The notes below the pieces were generated by a model. That model was given only the letters and a program-made list of their open reading frames with translations, was not told the origin of the DNA and did no database searches. Positions 23,759-37,188 of a DNA stretch of 64,000 nucleotides are shown one piece after another. Positions within the stretch are counted from its first letter, which is position 1. Every line of letters starts with the position of its first letter. A program made the translations under genes and the position numbers. The stretch is from an uncultured Pelagibacteraceae bacterium (GTDB lineage: Bacteria > Pseudomonadota > Alphaproteobacteria > Pelagibacterales > Pelagibacteraceae), in the NCBI GenBank assembly GCA_902559075.1, contig CACEGO010000002.1, positions 1 to 64,000 of the forward strand. The letters run 5' to 3'.

Positions 23759-24382
23759 TTATGAGTATCTCTTTTCTAATTCCTTTACAGAGCTTTCTGT
23801 AAAAACAACTTTTTTAAATTTGATTATATCGTAAGCACTGAAATGATTTACATCTGTAACTTTAACATTTGGAATATTTCTTACTGATTTTTCAATTTTA
23901 TCTTTAGAACTTTTATCTAAAATTATTAGTGAATTTGTAATTTCAAGTTTATTAATGATTGAGTTCATCTCTTTTGTTTTTTTAATTTCAGAAATAAAGT
24001 CATTTAAGATTAATAAATTTTTATTATTATTTTTTTCTGTAATTAACGAGGCTACACTTTGTTTTTTCTCAGTTTTGTTTAATTTTCTTTTTTTATAAGC
24101 CAATTCACCTTTTGGTCCATGAGCAATACCACCACCTACAAATATTGGAGCTTTTTTACTAGCGTGCCTTGCGCCACCTGTTCCCTTTTGTGCATAAATT
24201 TTTGATGTCGGTCCTTTTACCTCATTTTGTTGTTTAGTTTTAGCATGCCTACCCTTGTAATTAGCATTTGTTTTATAAAGAACAGCAGAAACTAACTTGG
24301 GGTTAATTTTTGCAGAGAAAATTTTGTCTAAAACTTCAATGCTATCTTTTTTCCCGTCTATACTAATTTTATCTAATTTCAT
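23759..24382 (-). CDS. rplD: 50S ribosomal protein L4
   Basis: KIYAQKGTGGARHASKKAPIFVGGG. Confidence 0.96.
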   Translation of the reverse strand: MKLDKISIDGKKDSIEVLDKIFSAKINPKLVSAVLYKTNANYKGRHAKTKQQNEVKGPTSKIYAQKGTGGARHASKKAPIFVGGGIAHGPKGELAYKKRKLNKTEKKQSVASLITEKNNNKNLLILNDFISEIKKTKEMNSIINKLEITNSLIILDKSSKDKIEKSVRNIPNVKVTDVNHFSAYDIIKFKKVVFTESSVKELEKRYS

Positions 24383-25092
24383 TATTTTTTCTTTTTCTCA
24401 GGTGTTTTTTTAGCTTCCTCTGCTGCTGATTGTTTTTCACCAATTGTCATTTTATTAATATTTTTTACCGATTTTTTAACCATTACTTCTGAATTTTTTG
24501 AACCTGGTATTGATCCTTTTAAATAAAGAAGTTCGTTTTCTATGTCTGTTTTTATTATTTCAATATTTTGCATTGTTCTTAACTTGTCACCCATATGACC
24601 AGCCATTTTTTTTCCTTTAAAAACTTTTCCTGGGTCTTGGCTGTGCCCAGTTGAACCATGTGCTCTGTGTGATATCGAAACACCATGACTGGCTCTTAAA
24701 CCACCAAAATTATGTCTTTTCATGGCGCCTGCAAAACCTTTACCAATTGTTTTTGATCTTGTGTCTACAAATTTAATATCTTTGAATATTTCTAAACCAA
24801 ACTCGTTTCCTTCTTTGTAAACAGATGTATCATTTACTCTAAATTCTTTTAATTTTTTCTTAGCTTCAGTATTTTTTTTAGCAAAAACACCTTTCATAGC
24901 TTTTGTTAATTTTGAATTTTTTATTTTTCCATATCCAAGCTGAACAGCTTTGTATCCTCTTTTTTCTTCCTCAATAACTTGAATAACTCTAGCTTTTTCA
25001 ACCTTAAGCACAGTCACAGGAACTAATTGACCAGATTTATAGAACTCTCTCGTCATACCTATTTTCTTTCCTAATAAAGCTATCTCATTCAT
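24382..25092 (-). CDS. rplC: 50S ribosomal protein L3
   Basis: LLGKKIGMTREF, SHGVSISHRAHGSTGHSQDPGKVFKGKKMAGHMG. Confidence 0.97.
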   Translation of the reverse strand: MNEIALLGKKIGMTREFYKSGQLVPVTVLKVEKARVIQVIEEEKRGYKAVQLGYGKIKNSKLTKAMKGVFAKKNTEAKKKLKEFRVNDTSVYKEGNEFGLEIFKDIKFVDTRSKTIGKGFAGAMKRHNFGGLRASHGVSISHRAHGSTGHSQDPGKVFKGKKMAGHMGDKLRTMQNIEIIKTDIENELLYLKGSIPGSKNSEVMVKKSVKNINKMTIGEKQSAAEEAKKTPEKKKK

Positions 25093-25094
25093 AA

Positions 25095-25403
25095 TTAAAT
25101 TTTTATCTCCACATCTACACCGGAAGCTAAATCAAGCTTCATTAATGCTTCTACTGTTTGTGGTGTTGGTTCAATAATGTCGATTAATCTTTTATGTGTT
25201 CTTGATTCAAATTGCTCTCTACTTTTCTTATCTATATGAGGTGACCTTAATACTGTGTATCTTTCAATTCTTGTTGGTAATGGAATTGGTCCTTTGATTG
25301 TAGCTCCGGTTCTTTTTACTGTATTTACAATCTCTTCAGTCGAAGCATCTAGAACTTTATTATCATATGCTCTTAATTTAATTCTAATATTCTGTTTTTC
25401 CAT
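25095..25403 (-). CDS. rpsJ: 30S ribosomal protein S10
   Basis: [22 protein letters not shown]. Confidence 0.97.
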   Translation of the reverse strand: MEKQNIRIKLRAYDNKVLDASTEEIVNTVKRTGATIKGPIPLPTRIERYTVLRSPHIDKKSREQFESRTHKRLIDIIEPTPQTVEALMKLDLASGVDVEIKI

Positions 25404-25405
25404 GA

Positions 25406-27484
25406 TTAACCTGCAATCTTCTTAGTTACTTCGTCTTGAACATTTTGTGGAACTTTTGAATAATGATCAAAAAACATTGAATATTGTGCTCTACCTTGAG
25501 ACATTGATCTTAAATTATTTATATAACCAAACATATTAGCCAAAGGAACCATTGCTGTAATCACGGTTGCATTACCTCTTTGCTCTTGAGTACTGATTTG
25601 ACCTCTTCTACTGTTCAAATCACCTATAACATCACCCATGTAATCTTCAGGAGTTACTACTTCAACTCTCATTACTGGTTCTAATAACTTTAAACCTCCT
25701 TTTGTACATGCCTCTTTAAAGCAAGCTCTACTTGCTAATTCAAAGGCTAATACACTTGAGTCAACATCGTGATGTAAACCATCTAGGATCGTTACTTTGT
25801 AATCAATCATTGGAAAACCGGCTAAAATACCAGTGTCTGAAACTGTTTCTATACCTTTTTCAACACCAGGAATAAATTCTTTTGGAATAGCACCACCTTT
25901 GATTTTGCTCTCAACATCTCGACCTTTGCCAGGTTCTTGAGGCTCTACTAGAAGTTTAACTTTTGCAAATTGACCAGCGCCACCACTTTGTTTTTTATGA
26001 GTATATTCAACCTCTGAAGCAGCTTCTATGGTTTCTCTATAAGCAACTTGTGGAGCTCCAACATTTGCCTCTACTTTAAATTCTCTTTTCATTCTATCAA
26101 CAATAATATCCAAATGTAATTCACCCATACCTTTAATAATTGTTTGTCCCGACTCCTCGTCTGATGTAACTCTAAAGGAAGGATCTTCCTTAGCTAACCT
26201 ACCTAAAGCTTCACCCATTTTTTCTTGATCTGCTTTTGTTTTTGGTTCTACAGCAATTTCAATTACCGGATCAGGGAATTCCATTGGTTCAAGTAGAACT
26301 GAATTTTCTTTATCACATAGAGTGTGTCCTGTAATAGTATTTTTTAATCCTGCTAAAGCTACTATATCACCTGCATTAGCTTCTTTAATATCTTCTCGAG
26401 AGTTTGCATGCATTAATAGCATTCTTCCAACTCTTTCTTCTTTTTCTTTAGAAGAATTGAAGACAGCTGTACCAGTTTTGATTGTACCTGAATAGATTCT
26501 AATAAAAGTTAATGAGCCAACAAATGGATCGTTAGCCACTTTAAAAGCTAAAGCAGAAAATGGAACACTGTCTTCAAATTTCATTTCCATCTCATCTTCA
26601 CTGCCTAATTTAGTGCCTTTGATAGACCCGATATCTACTGGGCTTGGTAAATAATTCACAACAGCATCAAGTAAAGGCTGAACACCTTTGTTTTTGAATG
26701 CTGAACCTGTTAAAACTGGAACAAAACTAAAATTAAGTGTTCCTTTTCTTATACATTTAATTAAATCCTCTTCTTTAATTTCATCTCCATTTAGATAAGC
26801 CTCCATTAACTTTTCGTCTTGTTCAACGGCTGTTTCCACTAATTCTGTTCTATATTTTTCTGAAATTTCTTTTAAGTCTTCTGGGATTTCTTTATACTCC
26901 CATTCAGCTCCTAGTGCCTCATTTTTCCAAACTTGAGCTTTCATTTTTACGAGGTCAACTACACCAGATAAAGAAGCTTCAACACCTATAGGTACTTGAA
27001 CCACCAGTGGTTTAGCACCTAATCTATCTCTAATCATGTCTACACATCTAAAGAAATCAGCACCTGTTCTATCTAATTTATTAACAAAACAAATTCTAGG
27101 TACCTTGTACTTATCAGCTTGTCTCCATACTGTTTCAGATTGAGGCTCTACACCTGCAACACCATCAAAAACAGCAACTGCTCCATCTAAAACTTTTAAA
27201 GATCTTTCTACTTCGATTGTAAAATCAACGTGACCGGGAGTGTCTATAATATTAATTCTGTGTTCGTTCCAAAAACAAGTAGTAGCCGCAGATGTAATTG
27301 TAATACCTCTCTCTTGTTCTTGTTCCATCCAATCCATAGTTGCCGCACCATCATGCACTTCACCAATTTTATGACTCTTTCCAGTATAGTATAGAACTCT
27401 TTCAGTAGTGGTTGTTTTTCCAGCGTCTATGTGAGCCATGATCCCTATATTTCGATATTTATCTAATGTATGAGTTCTAGCCAT
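25406..27484 (-). CDS. fusA: Elongation factor G
   Basis: [25 protein letters not shown]; full-length EF-G. Confidence 0.98.
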   Translation of the reverse strand: MARTHTLDKYRNIGIMAHIDAGKTTTTERVLYYTGKSHKIGEVHDGAATMDWMEQEQERGITITSAATTCFWNEHRINIIDTPGHVDFTIEVERSLKVLDGAVAVFDGVAGVEPQSETVWRQADKYKVPRICFVNKLDRTGADFFRCVDMIRDRLGAKPLVVQVPIGVEASLSGVVDLVKMKAQVWKNEALGAEWEYKEIPEDLKEISEKYRTELVETAVEQDEKLMEAYLNGDEIKEEDLIKCIRKGTLNFSFVPVLTGSAFKNKGVQPLLDAVVNYLPSPVDIGSIKGTKLGSEDEMEMKFEDSVPFSALAFKVANDPFVGSLTFIRIYSGTIKTGTAVFNSSKEKEERVGRMLLMHANSREDIKEANAGDIVALAGLKNTITGHTLCDKENSVLLEPMEFPDPVIEIAVEPKTKADQEKMGEALGRLAKEDPSFRVTSDEESGQTIIKGMGELHLDIIVDRMKREFKVEANVGAPQVAYRETIEAASEVEYTHKKQSGGAGQFAKVKLLVEPQEPGKGRDVESKIKGGAIPKEFIPGVEKGIETVSDTGILAGFPMIDYKVTILDGLHHDVDSSVLAFELASRACFKEACTKGGLKLLEPVMRVEVVTPEDYMGDVIGDLNSRRGQISTQEQRGNATVITAMVPLANMFGYINNLRSMSQGRAQYSMFFDHYSKVPQNVQDEVTKKIAG

Positions 27485-27490
27485 AATTTA

Positions 27491-27961
27491 TTACCATCTA
27501 AAATGAGCAAATGCCTTGTTGGACTCTGCCATTTTATGCACATCCTCTCTCTTTTTAACGGCAGCTCCTTTTTTTTCGTAAGCATCGTAAAGCTCATTAA
27601 ATATTTTATCTGCCATATGTTTATCTTTTCTTTTCCTCGCTGATTCTACTAGCCATCTAATCGCTAAAGCTTGTGCTCTTTTGCTTTTTACCTCTACAGG
27701 TACTTGATAAGTTGCACCACCTACTCTTCTAGATCTAACTTCAACTGTTGGTTTAATGTTGTTAATAGCTTCATTAAAAATGTTAATGGGTTCATCTTTC
27801 GTTTTAGTTTTAATTTTATCAATCGCATCATAAACTATTTTAGCAGCAATACCTCTTTTACCATCATACATGATGTTATTGATTAATTTTGGAATAATAG
27901 TTGATTTAAATTTTGGATCTGGAACTACATTTTTTTTTGGTTGAGTTTTTTTTCTAGACAT
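27491..27961 (-). CDS. rpsG: 30S ribosomal protein S7
   Basis: EVRSRRVGGATYQVPVEV. Confidence 0.97.
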   Translation of the reverse strand: MSRKKTQPKKNVVPDPKFKSTIIPKLINNIMYDGKRGIAAKIVYDAIDKIKTKTKDEPINIFNEAINNIKPTVEVRSRRVGGATYQVPVEVKSKRAQALAIRWLVESARKRKDKHMADKIFNELYDAYEKKGAAVKKREDVHKMAESNKAFAHFRW

Positions 27962-28332
27962 TATTTACCTTTTTTTGTTCCGTACAATGATCTTCTTTTT
28001 TTTCTGTTTGCAACACCTTGGGTATCCAGGTTACCTCTTAAGATATGATAACGAACACCTGGTAAATCTTTTACTCTTCCACCTCTAATTAGTACTACTG
28101 AGTGTTCTTGCAGGTTATGACCTTCACCAGGAATGTAAGCTGTAACTTCAAAACCATTCGATAATCTTACTCTAGCAACTTTTCTTAATGCAGAATTAGG
28201 TTTCTTAGGAGTTGTTGTGTAAACTTTTACGCAAACTCCTCTCTTTAAAGGTTGTTTTTGTAAAGCAGGAACTTTGTTCCTTGCGGCTGGTTTAACTCTT
28301 TTTTTTCTTAACAACTGATTAATAGTTGGCAT
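27961..28332 (-). CDS. rpsL: 30S ribosomal protein S12
   Basis: [31 protein letters not shown]. Confidence 0.98.
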   Translation of the reverse strand: MPTINQLLRKKRVKPAARNKVPALQKQPLKRGVCVKVYTTTPKKPNSALRKVARVRLSNGFEVTAYIPGEGHNLQEHSVVLIRGGRVKDLPGVRYHILRGNLDTQGVANRKKRRSLYGTKKGK

Positions 28333-28401
28333 AAATTTTTATTAAATTAATTAATTTATTTTTAGATGAAAATAACTGACAGGTTATTTTGTGGCAGCGT
28401 T

Positions 28402-28421
28402 TAGTACTGTTAGAAGTACTA
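28402..28421 (-). other. 7-bp perfect hairpin in the rpsL leader (TAGTACT-GTTAGA-AGTACTA)
   Basis: Perfect inverted repeat downstream of the candidate promoter; no adjoining U-tract. Confidence 0.4.
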
Positions 28422-28443
28422 CATTCCAACCAAAAACATCGCC

Positions 28444-28471
28444 AAATTACTTATTAATAGCTCTTTGTCAA
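28444..28471 (-). promoter_or_regulatory. Candidate sigma70-type promoter for the str operon (TTGACA-N16-TAATTT, minus strand)
   Basis: Consensus -35 and near-consensus -10 in the 168-bp rpoC-rpsL gap, oriented toward rpsL. Confidence 0.5.
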
Positions 28472-28500
28472 ACTAAAACTGCAATTTTCAAGCGATTTTT

Positions 28501-31500
28501 TTACTGATTTGCTTGTTTTTCATCAGGTTCTACTGATTCAATTTTATCTTGCTCTGCTAAGAAATTATTATCGTCTTCTAAAGCTTTATTGTTCCATCTA
28601 TTTTTAATATTACCAGTGCCTGCAGGAACTAATCTTCCAACAATTACGTTCTCTTTTAAGCCGTTTAATGGATCAACTTTTCCTTTAATTGCAGCATCAG
28701 TTAATACTCTTGTTGTTTCTTGGAACGAAGCCGCAGAAATGAAAGACTCGGTTTGAAGTGAGGCTTTAGTTATACCCATTAGAACTCTTTCTCCAACAGC
28801 TGGTGTTTTACCCTCTGCTACTAATTTTTCGTTAATATTATCAAACTTAATTCTATCAATTACTTCACCAGGTAAATAACTAGAATCTCCAGATGCTTTA
28901 ACTTCAATCTTTTTAAGCATTTGTCTTAAAATAGTTTCTATATGCTTATCATTTATTATTACACCTTGTAATCTATAAACTTCTTGAACTTGGTTAACAA
29001 AATATTCAGTTAATTCTTTAATTCCTAAAATTCTTAAAATATCATGTGGTAATGGTTGACCATCTAAAAGATACTCTCCTTTTTGAATTTTTTCACCAGG
29101 ATTGAAATTAATATGTTTTCCTTTTGGTATCAAATAATTCGAAGGTTCTGATCCATCTTCTGGAACAATAGATACTTTTTGTTTTCCTCTTACTTCTTTT
29201 CCAAATACAACACTTCCATCGTTTTCTGCAATGATTGCACTATCTTTAGCTTTTCTAGCTTCAAATAACTCTGCAACTCTTGGAAGACCTCCAGTAATAT
29301 CTTTTGTTTTTGTGGTTTCTTTTGGTAGTCTAGCAATTACATCACCGGCATAAACCTTTTGACCATCTTTGATTGATAAAATTGAGTCTGGTACTAAATA
29401 ATATCTGGCTTCATTATCGTCAGCTTTTTTAATTACATTTCCTTTGTCATCTCTAAGCGTAATTCTAGGTTTTAAATCAGTGCTTTTTGATTGACCTCTC
29501 CAATCAATAACTGATTTAGAGGAAATTCCTGTTGCATCATCAGTAGTTTCCTGAATTGAGACACCATCAATTAAATCTACATAACTAGCAGTACCACTTT
29601 TTTCTGCAATAACTGGAGTTGTGTATGGATCCCATTCACAAATTTTAGTATTTGCTTTTACTTTATCACCATTATTAAAAAATAGTCTTGAACCATAAGC
29701 AACTTTATAAACTGCTATCTGAACTCCTTTATCATCCTCTATTGAAAGTTGAGTATTTCTTCCCATAACAATCAAATTCTTTTTAGAATCCTCTAATATA
29801 TTTGAGTTTATTATTTTTAAAGTTCCGTCACTCTTAGTTACTATTTGAGAATCTTGTTTAACAGAAGCTGTTCCTCCAACGTGGAAAGTTCTCATTGTTA
29901 ACTGTGTTCCTGGTTCACCAATTGATTGAGCTGATATCATTCCAATAGCTTCTCCAACGTGAACCATCTTACCTCTAGACAAATCTCTTCCATAACAAGT
30001 TGCACAAACACCCTCTTTTGAACTACATGTCATTACTGAATAAACTTTTATAGATTTAACACCTGCAGCATCAATTTTATCACATCCTGCCTCATCAATC
30101 ATTTCAGATTTTTTAATAATTACTTCACCTGACAATGGATTTTTAACTTCAGCAGCTGTAACTCTTCCTAATGCTCTTTCAGATAAACTTACAACAACAT
30201 TACCGCCCTCTAAAATTTCAGAAAGCTCTATAAATCCAGGATCATCACATTTAAGTTTAGTTATTGTTAAGTCTTGAGCTACATCACATAATCTTCTTGT
30301 TAAATATCCAGAACTAGCTGTTTTAAGTGCTGTATCTGCTAATCCTTTTCTAGCTCCGTGAGTTGAATTAAAATATTCTAGAGCTGTTAATCCTTCTTTA
30401 AAGTTTGAAATAATAGGACTTTCTATAATTTCTCCTGAAGGTTTAGCAATCAAACCTCTCATACCTGCTAATTGTTTCATTTGGGCAGCAGAGCCTCTTG
30501 CTCCACTATCAGCCATCATAAATACAGAATTTATTTTCAATCCTTCATCGGTTTTTTCTGTAGCTGAAATTCCCTTCATCATTTCTCCAGCGACCTTATC
30601 TGTACATTTGGACCAAGCATCTACAACTTTGTTATATTTTTCACCTCTCGTTATTAAACCTTCAGCATATTGAGTTTCATAATCTGCGATTAATTTCTTA
30701 GTATCATCAATTAATTGTGTTTTATTTGATGGAATAACAAGATCATCTTTACCAAATGAAATTCCTGCTTTAAACGCATGTTTGAACCCCAAATCTTTAA
30801 GCTTATCACAGAAAATTACAGTCGTTTTTTGTCCACAAAATCTGAAAACAACATCAATTATTTCAGAAACTACTTTTTTAGGTAATAATCTATCCACTAA
30901 AGAGAACTTTATGAAACTATTCTTGGGTAATAAATTTGCTAATAAAAATCTTCCAGCTGTTGATGTATATTTTTCAAATTTTTTATTTCCTTGTTCATCA
31001 ACGGTTTCATATCTTGATATAATAGTGCTATGTACATTTATTTGACCAGATGATAATGCAAATTCGATTTGATCTGAATTTGTAAAATATCCAGCTGGCT
31101 TATCTGATATTGGGTCTTGTGAAAGGTAATATATTCCTAGAATCATATCCTGACTCGGAACGATGATTGGTTTACCATTTGATGGAGAAAGAATATTATT
31201 TGTAGATAACATTAATATTCTTGCCTCTAATTGTGCTTCTAAACTTAATGGGACATGTACCGCCATTTGGTCACCATCAAAGTCAGCATTAAATGCTGCA
31301 CAAGTTAAAGGATGTAATTCAATTGCGTCACCTTCAATTAATTTTGGTTCAAATGCTTGAACCCCAAGTCTATGAAGTGTTGGTGCTCTATTTAAAAGTA
31401 CAGGATGTTCTCTAACGATTAATTCTAAAGCATCCCAAACTGCATTTGTTTCTTTTTCAACTAATTTTTTAGCTTGTTTGATTGTTGATGCTAGACCTAA

Positions 31501-32673
31501 TTTATTTAATCTTGCATACAAAAATGGTTTAAATAATTCTAAAGCCATTTTTTTTGGTAAACCACACTCATGCAGTTTCAGATCTGGACCAACAACGATT
31601 ACTGATCTTCCTGAATAATCAACTCTTTTTCCTAATAGATTTTGTCTAAACCTACCTTGCTTACCTTTAAGCATTTCAGCAAGAGATTTCAATGGTCTCT
31701 TACCTGTTCCTGTAATTACTCTACCTCTTCTACCATTATCAAATAAAGCGTCTACAGACTCTTGGAGCATCCTTTTTTCATTTCTTACTATTATGTCTGG
31801 AGCTTTAAGATCCATTAATCTTTTCAATCTGTTATTTCTATTAATTACTCTTCTATACAAATCGTTAAGATCTGAAGTGGCAAATCTTCCGCCATCAAGT
31901 GGAACTAAAGGTCTCAATTCAGGTGGTATAACTGGAACTACAGTCATAATCATCCACTCTGGTTTTTGACCGGTTTCAATAAAAGACTCGATTAATTTTA
32001 ATCTTTTTATTGCTCTTTCTTCATTAACTTTTGATTTTGTTTCTTTAATGAAGCTTACAAGATTTTTTCTTTCTAATTCCAAATCTAAATTCTTTAGCAT
32101 CTCTAATACAGCTTCTGCACCAATTCCAGCTGTAAAGCTTTCTTCGCCAAATTCATCCTGATATTTTGCTAATTCTTCCTCATTTAAAAGTTGATTTTTT
32201 TGTAAACCAGTTAAGCCTGGTTCTATTACTATAAAGTTTTCAAAATAAAGAACTCTCTCAATTTCCTTTAACTTCATATCTACAGCTAAAGCTATTCTGC
32301 TTGGAAGAGATTTTAAGAACCAAATATGTGCTACTGGTGTAGCAAGGTTAATGTGTCCCATTCTTTCTCTTCTTACATTTGATTTAGTAACTTCAACACC
32401 ACACTTCTCGCATATAATTCCTCTAAATTTCATTCGTTTATATTTACCGCATAAACATTCATAATCTTTTATTGGTCCAAAAATTCTTGCACAGAATAAA
32501 CCATCTTTTTCAGGTCTAAACGTTCTGTAATTAATTGTTTCTGGTTTTTTGATTTCGCCAAAAGTCCAAGATTTAATTTTCTCTGGGCTGGCAAGTGAAA
32601 TTTTAATACTATTAAAATTTTGAGCTTCTGAAATTTCGCTGCCCTTAAATAGATCGGTTAGTTCTTTTTTCAT
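28501..32673 (-). CDS. rpoC: RNA polymerase beta' subunit
   Basis: [16 protein letters not shown] catalytic motif; full length. Confidence 0.99.
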   Translation of the reverse strand: MKKELTDLFKGSEISEAQNFNSIKISLASPEKIKSWTFGEIKKPETINYRTFRPEKDGLFCARIFGPIKDYECLCGKYKRMKFRGIICEKCGVEVTKSNVRRERMGHINLATPVAHIWFLKSLPSRIALAVDMKLKEIERVLYFENFIVIEPGLTGLQKNQLLNEEELAKYQDEFGEESFTAGIGAEAVLEMLKNLDLELERKNLVSFIKETKSKVNEERAIKRLKLIESFIETGQKPEWMIMTVVPVIPPELRPLVPLDGGRFATSDLNDLYRRVINRNNRLKRLMDLKAPDIIVRNEKRMLQESVDALFDNGRRGRVITGTGKRPLKSLAEMLKGKQGRFRQNLLGKRVDYSGRSVIVVGPDLKLHECGLPKKMALELFKPFLYARLNKLGLASTIKQAKKLVEKETNAVWDALELIVREHPVLLNRAPTLHRLGVQAFEPKLIEGDAIELHPLTCAAFNADFDGDQMAVHVPLSLEAQLEARILMLSTNNILSPSNGKPIIVPSQDMILGIYYLSQDPISDKPAGYFTNSDQIEFALSSGQINVHSTIISRYETVDEQGNKKFEKYTSTAGRFLLANLLPKNSFIKFSLVDRLLPKKVVSEIIDVVFRFCGQKTTVIFCDKLKDLGFKHAFKAGISFGKDDLVIPSNKTQLIDDTKKLIADYETQYAEGLITRGEKYNKVVDAWSKCTDKVAGEMMKGISATEKTDEGLKINSVFMMADSGARGSAAQMKQLAGMRGLIAKPSGEIIESPIISNFKEGLTALEYFNSTHGARKGLADTALKTASSGYLTRRLCDVAQDLTITKLKCDDPGFIELSEILEGGNVVVSLSERALGRVTAAEVKNPLSGEVIIKKSEMIDEAGCDKIDAAGVKSIKVYSVMTCSSKEGVCATCYGRDLSRGKMVHVGEAIGMISAQSIGEPGTQLTMRTFHVGGTASVKQDSQIVTKSDGTLKIINSNILEDSKKNLIVMGRNTQLSIEDDKGVQIAVYKVAYGSRLFFNNGDKVKANTKICEWDPYTTPVIAEKSGTASYVDLIDGVSIQETTDDATGISSKSVIDWRGQSKSTDLKPRITLRDDKGNVIKKADDNEARYYLVPDSILSIKDGQKVYAGDVIARLPKETTKTKDITGGLPRVAELFEARKAKDSAIIAENDGSVVFGKEVRGKQKVSIVPEDGSEPSNYLIPKGKHINFNPGEKIQKGEYLLDGQPLPHDILRILGIKELTEYFVNQVQEVYRLQGVIINDKHIETILRQMLKKIEVKASGDSSYLPGEVIDRIKFDNINEKLVAEGKTPAVGERVLMGITKASLQTESFISAASFQETTRVLTDAAIKGKVDPLNGLKENVIVGRLVPAGTGNIKNRWNNKALEDDNNFLAEQDKIESVEPDEKQANQ

Positions 32674-35600
32674 TAATTTAGCTCCACATTTAATGCTAAT
32701 GATTTAATCTCTTTAACTAAAACGTTAAATGACTCTGGTATCCCAGACTCAAAGTTTTCTTCACCTTTTACAATAGTCTCGTAAACTTTAACTCTTCCTG
32801 CTACATCATCAGATTTAACAGTTAAAATTTCCTGCAATGTGTATGATGCACCATAAGCTTCAAGGGCCCATACTTCCATTTCACCAAATCTTTGGCCACC
32901 TAATTGCGCTTTACCACCAAGCGGTTGTTGGGTAACCAAACTGTAAGGTCCGGTAGATCTTGCATGAATTTTATCTTCAACTAGGTGATGAAGTTTTAAC
33001 ATGTAGATTATTCCTACTGTAACTGGTCTATCAAATTTTTCTCCCGTTCGTCCGTCCCATAAGTAAGTTTGTCCTGATCCTGGCAAATTTGCTAGTTCAA
33101 GCATCTCTGTAACATTTTTTTCTTTAGCACCGTCAAAGACAGGCGTTGAGATAGCAATACCATTTTGTAAGTTTTCACAAAGATCTTTGAACTCATTCTT
33201 ACTTAACTTATCAACTTTCTCATTAAAAATTTGTTCTCCATATACAGATTTCAAGAATTTTTCTATCTTTTCTGTTCTCTCAATTTTCTTATTATTTTGA
33301 TTAACTAAATTTTTAACCTGTTCTCCAAATTCTTTACAAGCCCAACCTAAATGAGTTTCTAAAATTTGACCAACATTCATCCTACTTGGAACTCCTAGTG
33401 GATTTAATACAATATCAACTGGTCTACCATCTTCTCTGTATGGCATATCTTCTACAGGTACAATTTTACTTACAACGCCTTTATTGCCATGTCTTCCAGA
33501 CATTTTATCTCCAGGTCTTAATCTTCTTTTGATAGCAACAAAAACTTTTACCATCTTCATAACACTTGGTAACAAATCATCACCACTTCTTATTTTTAAA
33601 ACTTTGTCTTCAAATCTCTCTGTAATATCCTGTTTGGCTTTATTGTACTGGTCTTTTAATTGAGCTAGTGTTTCTTCATCGTTTACATTTCCAACCATAA
33701 TTTTAAAAACATCATTAATTGATAATTTGTTAATAGTGCCAAAATCTAACTTGGTTCCTTCAGTCAAATCTTTTACTTTTTTTATTAAAGTAGATCCTGA
33801 TAGAAATTGTGAAGCTCTTTGTTTAATGCTTCTTTCTAAAATTTCTTCTTCAACAATTTTATCTTGCTGAACTTGCTCAATTTCTGCTCTTTCAATAGTT
33901 ATCGATCTTTCATCTTTTTCAATACCATGTCTATTAAATACTCTTACATCAACTACTGTTCCACTTGATCCTCTTGACATTCTTAAAGAAGTATCCGTAA
34001 CATCAATTGCTTTTTCCCCAAAAATTGATCTTAATAATTTTTCCTCAGGTCCAGATGCCGAATCTCCTTTAGGAGTAACTTTTCCAACTAAAATATCACC
34101 AGCATTTACTTCAGCTCCAATGTAAACAATCCCAGATTCGTCAAGGTTTTTTAAAGCTTCTTCATTAACATTTGGAATATCTCTTGTTATTTCCTCTTCA
34201 CCAAGTTTTGTATCTCTAGCCATAATTTCATACTCGACAATATGAACAGATGTAAAAACATCATCCGTTACACATCTTTCTGAAATCAAGATTGAGTCCT
34301 CAAAATTATATCCCTGCCAAGGCATAAAAGCTACGGTTACATTTTTACCTAAAGCAAGTTCACCTAATTTTGTAGATGGACCATCTGCAATAATATCTCC
34401 AGATTTCACTTTGTCCCCGACTCTGACAAGAGGTCTCTGGTTTATACAAGTATTTTGATTTGATCTTTTAAATTTTTGAAGATTGTAAATATCTACACCA
34501 GACTTACTAAAGTCTGTTTCTTCAGTTACTTTAATTACAATTCTTTTACCATCAATTTTATCAACCACACCGTCACGTTTTGCTACAATTGTTACACCGG
34601 AGTCTAGTGCGACATCGCTTTCTATTCCCGTACCAACAAGTGGGGACTCGGGTTTTAAAAGCGGAACTGCTTGTCTCATCATGTTAGATCCCATCAATGC
34701 TCTGTTAGCATCGTCATTTTCTAAAAATGGAATTAATGATGCTGCAACTGAAACAAGTTGTTTAGGTGATACATCGATGTAATCAATAGTGTCAGGTTTT
34801 GATAAAAGAAAATTAAGGTTTTGTCTACACGAAACAAGTTCTTCTGTAATTTTACCATTTTTATCTAGCTTAGTGTTTGCTTGAGCGATAGTAAATTTTG
34901 TTTCTTCCATTGCTGACAAGTATTCGACCTTATCTTGCACAACACCGTCTTTAACTTTTTTATAAGGGCTCTCAATAAAGCCATACTTATTAATTTTAGC
35001 GTATGTTGATAGACTATTAATCAAACCAATATTTGGACCCTCAGGTGTCTCAATTGGACATATTCTTCCATAATGAGTTGGATGCACATCTCGAACTTCA
35101 AAACCTGCTCTTTCTCTTGTTAAACCACCCGGCCCTAAAGCTGAAACTCTTCTCTTATGAGTGATTTCAGATAATGGATTTGTTTGATCCATAAACTGAG
35201 AAAGTTGTGAACTTGCAAAAAAATCTTTTAACGAAACTGTTAATGGTTTTGCATTAATTAAATCTTGTGGCATAGCTGACTCAACATCTAGAGTTGTCAT
35301 TTTTTCTTTAATAGCTCTTTCCATTCTGTAAACACCAATTCTGGCTTGGTTTTCAACTAACTCCCCCACAGAACGTACTCTTCTATTTCCTAGATGATCA
35401 ATATCATCAACATCATCTTTACCATCACGCAAATCTAACATTTTGTGAATTATTGCAATGATATCGTCATTTCTTAATATTGTAATTTTATCTGAACATT
35501 CTTGGTTTAATCTTGAGTTCATTTTAACTCTTCCAACATCAGATAAGTCATATCTGTCTGAGCTAAAGAAAAGATTATTAAATATTTGTGTTGCTATCTC

Positions 35601-36761
35601 TATGGTTGGTGGCTCACCAGGTCTTAACATTTTATAGATTTCTGTAATAGCTTCGTCTTTTGTATTATTTTTATCAGCTAATATAGTTGTAAGTAGATAA
35701 GGTCCTTTATTTATTGAGTTTGTAACAGAAATTTGAAGTGAATGCACATTGGCATCTAAAATTTGTTGAACGATTGTATCATTTAATTCAGTACCAATTT
35801 TGAATACACCATCTTCTTCTTCATTAACTTTTACATCTCTATGCAAAAATTTACCAAACAATGACTCCCTAGAAACTAGTATATCTTTCAAGCCATCATT
35901 AGCTAATTTTTTTGCACTTAAAAAATTGATTTTGTCACCTAATTTAATTACAACTTCACCAGTCTTAGCATCAATCACTTGTTCAGAGAAATTTTTAGCT
36001 TTATAGTTTTCTGGATTAAATTTAGTTTTCCATTTTTCTGTTTTTGTATCAAAAGTATATTGTTCGCTCTCATAGAATTCATCTACTATTTCAGGTTTTG
36101 TGTAACCTAAAGCTAATAATAAAGTAGATGAAAAAATTTTCTTTTTTCTGTCAATTTTAAAATAAAGAAAATCTTTAACGTCATATTCAAAATCTAACCA
36201 AGAGCCTCTATTAGGTATTACCCTACAATTAAATAAAAGTTTACCGCTTGCATGAGTTTTTCCTTTATCATGATCAAAAAATACACCAGGACTTCTATGC
36301 ATTTGGTTTACAACAACTCTTTGAACACCATTAGTAATAAAAGTTCCACTGCTAGTCATCATAGGAACTTCACCCATATATACTTCTTGCTCTTTTGCTG
36401 ATAATATATCTTTAGTATTATTTTCTTGATCTATTTCGTAAACCACTAACCTTAATGTACATTTAAGTGCTGATGAATATGTTAGACCTCTTGCTATACA
36501 TTCTTCAACATCAAATTTTGGTTTTTCTAATCTGTATGAAACATACTCTAGTGTTGCTTTATCGTTTAAATCTTCAATTGGAAAAATGCTTTTAAATACT
36601 CTATCAAAACCTTTAGTAAGATCAGCTGCCTCTGCATTAAATTCTGTTAATTCTTTATAAGAATTTTTTTGTACTTCAATTAAGTTTGGAATAGATAAAC
36701 TTTCTTTTAGTTTACCAAAACTTTTTCTAATGTTTTTCTTTTCAGTAAAAGATAATTGCAT
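32673..36761 (-). CDS. rpoB: RNA polymerase beta subunit
   Basis: [46 protein letters not shown]. Confidence 0.99.
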   Translation of the reverse strand: MQLSFTEKKNIRKSFGKLKESLSIPNLIEVQKNSYKELTEFNAEAADLTKGFDRVFKSIFPIEDLNDKATLEYVSYRLEKPKFDVEECIARGLTYSSALKCTLRLVVYEIDQENNTKDILSAKEQEVYMGEVPMMTSSGTFITNGVQRVVVNQMHRSPGVFFDHDKGKTHASGKLLFNCRVIPNRGSWLDFEYDVKDFLYFKIDRKKKIFSSTLLLALGYTKPEIVDEFYESEQYTFDTKTEKWKTKFNPENYKAKNFSEQVIDAKTGEVVIKLGDKINFLSAKKLANDGLKDILVSRESLFGKFLHRDVKVNEEEDGVFKIGTELNDTIVQQILDANVHSLQISVTNSINKGPYLLTTILADKNNTKDEAITEIYKMLRPGEPPTIEIATQIFNNLFFSSDRYDLSDVGRVKMNSRLNQECSDKITILRNDDIIAIIHKMLDLRDGKDDVDDIDHLGNRRVRSVGELVENQARIGVYRMERAIKEKMTTLDVESAMPQDLINAKPLTVSLKDFFASSQLSQFMDQTNPLSEITHKRRVSALGPGGLTRERAGFEVRDVHPTHYGRICPIETPEGPNIGLINSLSTYAKINKYGFIESPYKKVKDGVVQDKVEYLSAMEETKFTIAQANTKLDKNGKITEELVSCRQNLNFLLSKPDTIDYIDVSPKQLVSVAASLIPFLENDDANRALMGSNMMRQAVPLLKPESPLVGTGIESDVALDSGVTIVAKRDGVVDKIDGKRIVIKVTEETDFSKSGVDIYNLQKFKRSNQNTCINQRPLVRVGDKVKSGDIIADGPSTKLGELALGKNVTVAFMPWQGYNFEDSILISERCVTDDVFTSVHIVEYEIMARDTKLGEEEITRDIPNVNEEALKNLDESGIVYIGAEVNAGDILVGKVTPKGDSASGPEEKLLRSIFGEKAIDVTDTSLRMSRGSSGTVVDVRVFNRHGIEKDERSITIERAEIEQVQQDKIVEEEILERSIKQRASQFLSGSTLIKKVKDLTEGTKLDFGTINKLSINDVFKIMVGNVNDEETLAQLKDQYNKAKQDITERFEDKVLKIRSGDDLLPSVMKMVKVFVAIKRRLRPGDKMSGRHGNKGVVSKIVPVEDMPYREDGRPVDIVLNPLGVPSRMNVGQILETHLGWACKEFGEQVKNLVNQNNKKIERTEKIEKFLKSVYGEQIFNEKVDKLSKNEFKDLCENLQNGIAISTPVFDGAKEKNVTEMLELANLPGSGQTYLWDGRTGEKFDRPVTVGIIYMLKLHHLVEDKIHARSTGPYSLVTQQPLGGKAQLGGQRFGEMEVWALEAYGASYTLQEILTVKSDDVAGRVKVYETIVKGEENFESGIPESFNVLVKEIKSLALNVELN

Positions 36762-36772
36762 CTATGTTTAAT

Positions 36773-36798
36773 AATACTGATTAAAAATAATCAGTATT
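36773..36798 (-). terminator. 11-bp perfect stem-loop between rplL and rpoB (attenuator or RNase III-type processing site)
   Basis: AATACTGATTA-AAAA-TAATCAGTATT in the 56-bp rplL/rpoB gap; no strong U-tract. Confidence 0.55.
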
Positions 36799-36817
36799 CG
36801 AATTCTTTCTATTTAAT

Positions 36818-37183
36818 TTATTTAAGTTCTACTTTAGCGCCAGCAGCTTCTAACTTAGCTTTGATTTCCTCAGCCTCTTTTTTATTTACACCAGATTTAA
36901 CTTCTTTTGGTGCTCCCTCTACAAGATCTTTAGCTTCCTTTAAACCTAGTGAAGTAGCTGCTCTAACTTCTTTGATAACATTAATTTTTTTGTCACCTGC
37001 AGAAACTAACATGATTGTAAAATCATCTTTATCTTCTGCTGGAGCTGCACCACCTGCTGCTGCTGGAGCTGCTGCTGCCATTGGAGTTACACCCCATTTT
37101 TCTTCTAATTGTTTTGAAAGTTCAGCTGCCTCTGCAACAGTCAAACTTGATAAGTCTTCTATAATTTTGTTTAGGTCAGGCAT
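36818..37183 (-). CDS. rplL: 50S ribosomal protein L7/L12
   Basis: [36 protein letters not shown]. Confidence 0.98.
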   Translation of the reverse strand: MPDLNKIIEDLSSLTVAEAAELSKQLEEKWGVTPMAAAAPAAAGGAAPAEDKDDFTIMLVSAGDKKINVIKEVRAATSLGLKEAKDLVEGAPKEVKSGVNKKEAEEIKAKLEAAGAKVELK

Positions 37184-37188
37184 AAGTA

